The translations under genes and the position numbers were made by a program. From NCBI RefSeq assembly GCF_018688335.1, contig NZ_CP061316.1:1302001-1366000 (forward strand): 64,000 nucleotides of DNA. The letters are read 5' to 3'. The DNA comes from Polynucleobacter sp. AP-Jannik-300A-C4 (GTDB lineage Bacteria; Pseudomonadota; Gammaproteobacteria; Burkholderiales; Burkholderiaceae). Numbering within the stretch: the stretch's first letter is position 1; each line of letters opens with the position of its first letter. Shown one piece after another: positions 63,892 through 64,000 of the stretch. The notes beneath the pieces are model-generated. The model searched no databases. It was given only the letters and a program-made list of their open reading frames with translations, and was not told where the DNA came from.

Positions 63892-64000
63892 ATGATCACA
63901 AATTATCTTATTTCTGGCATGGTAGGAATCATGCTGTTTTTTACTGTTGTAGTCGCACCTACTGTATTTAAGGTACTCCCTGTGGAGTGGTCTAGTAAAT
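63892..64000 (+). CDS. DUF4149-type membrane protein, 5' end only
   Basis: The frame begins MITNYLISGMVGIMLFFTVVV and continues APTVFKVLPVEWSSK to the window edge, so the 3' part is missing. The AP-VFK-LP pattern after the first helix matches DUF4149/TMEM205-like membrane proteins. It starts 10 bases after the MpaB-like stop and probably belongs to the same operon. Confidence 0.6.
   Translation, partial: MITNYLISGMVGIMLFFTVVVAPTVFKVLPVEWSSK

Overview
The window looks like chromosomal DNA of a freshwater betaproteobacterium of the Burkholderiaceae, most like Polynucleobacter. This is judged from protein flavour and gene order (lolC-lolD-tatD-comEC, rpfE-like-recJ-prfB-lysS, a full isc operon, a lone rsxB beside nth), not from a database search. 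Genes are tightly packed on both strands with many 4-base start/stop overlaps. I saw no rRNA, tRNA, insertion sequence or CRISPR array.

Layout. 0-3.8 kb is accessory: a zinc-ribbon protein, a lipoprotein, a small exported protein, a glycosyltransferase-HAD fusion whose HAD nucleophile position is Asn, and a hicAB toxin-antitoxin pair. 3.8-9.2 kb is a minus-strand run of lolC, lolD, tatD and comEC. 9.2-14.7 kb is a plus-strand run of an RpfE-like gene, recJ, prfB (with the programmed +1 frameshift) and lysS, closed by a strong terminator. 14.7-21.4 kb holds small redox and sulfur genes: a DUF3149 peptide, OsmC, rhodanese, an ICMT-like methyltransferase, a CbiX-type chelatase, uroporphyrinogen methyltransferase, DUF934, a siroheme sulfite/nitrite reductase and a ferredoxin-NADP reductase. 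Together these can make siroheme and reduce sulfite.

21.6-37.7 kb is the most distinctive stretch, a catabolic island. One minus-strand operon encodes a malate/sulfolactate-type dehydrogenase, a SuyA/SuyB-like sulfo-lyase, a GntR regulator and a YeiH/SuyZ-type anion exporter, which fits 3-sulfolactate breakdown to pyruvate and sulfite. Facing it are two orphan tricarboxylate-type binding proteins, a ThDP enzyme and a GlcD-like FAD dehydrogenase. Convergent to those is a second minus-strand operon, controlled by a divergent LysR gene: a complete succinate dehydrogenase/fumarate reductase-like complex, a two-subunit class I fumarase-like hydro-lyase and a TauE/SafE exporter. I propose, as inference only, that this second operon oxidises and hydrates an unusual dicarboxylate, possibly a sulfonated one.

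37.9-39.5 kb has two exported proteins (DUF3300 and a Rap1a-like protein). 39.6-45.0 kb is the iscR-S-U-A-hscB-hscA-fdx operon with an IscR-type operator upstream. 45.1-64 kb is mostly housekeeping: uvrB, an aromatic/aspartate aminotransferase, intracellular PHA depolymerase, rsxB, nth, DUF1841, a DMT exporter, a HIT protein, isocitrate lyase, an MFS transporter, clpB with a sigma-32-type promoter, two GIY-YIG proteins, a TPR protein, an Rrf2 regulator, DUF2244, a LON-domain protein, an MpaB-like protein and the start of a DUF4149 gene cut by the window end.
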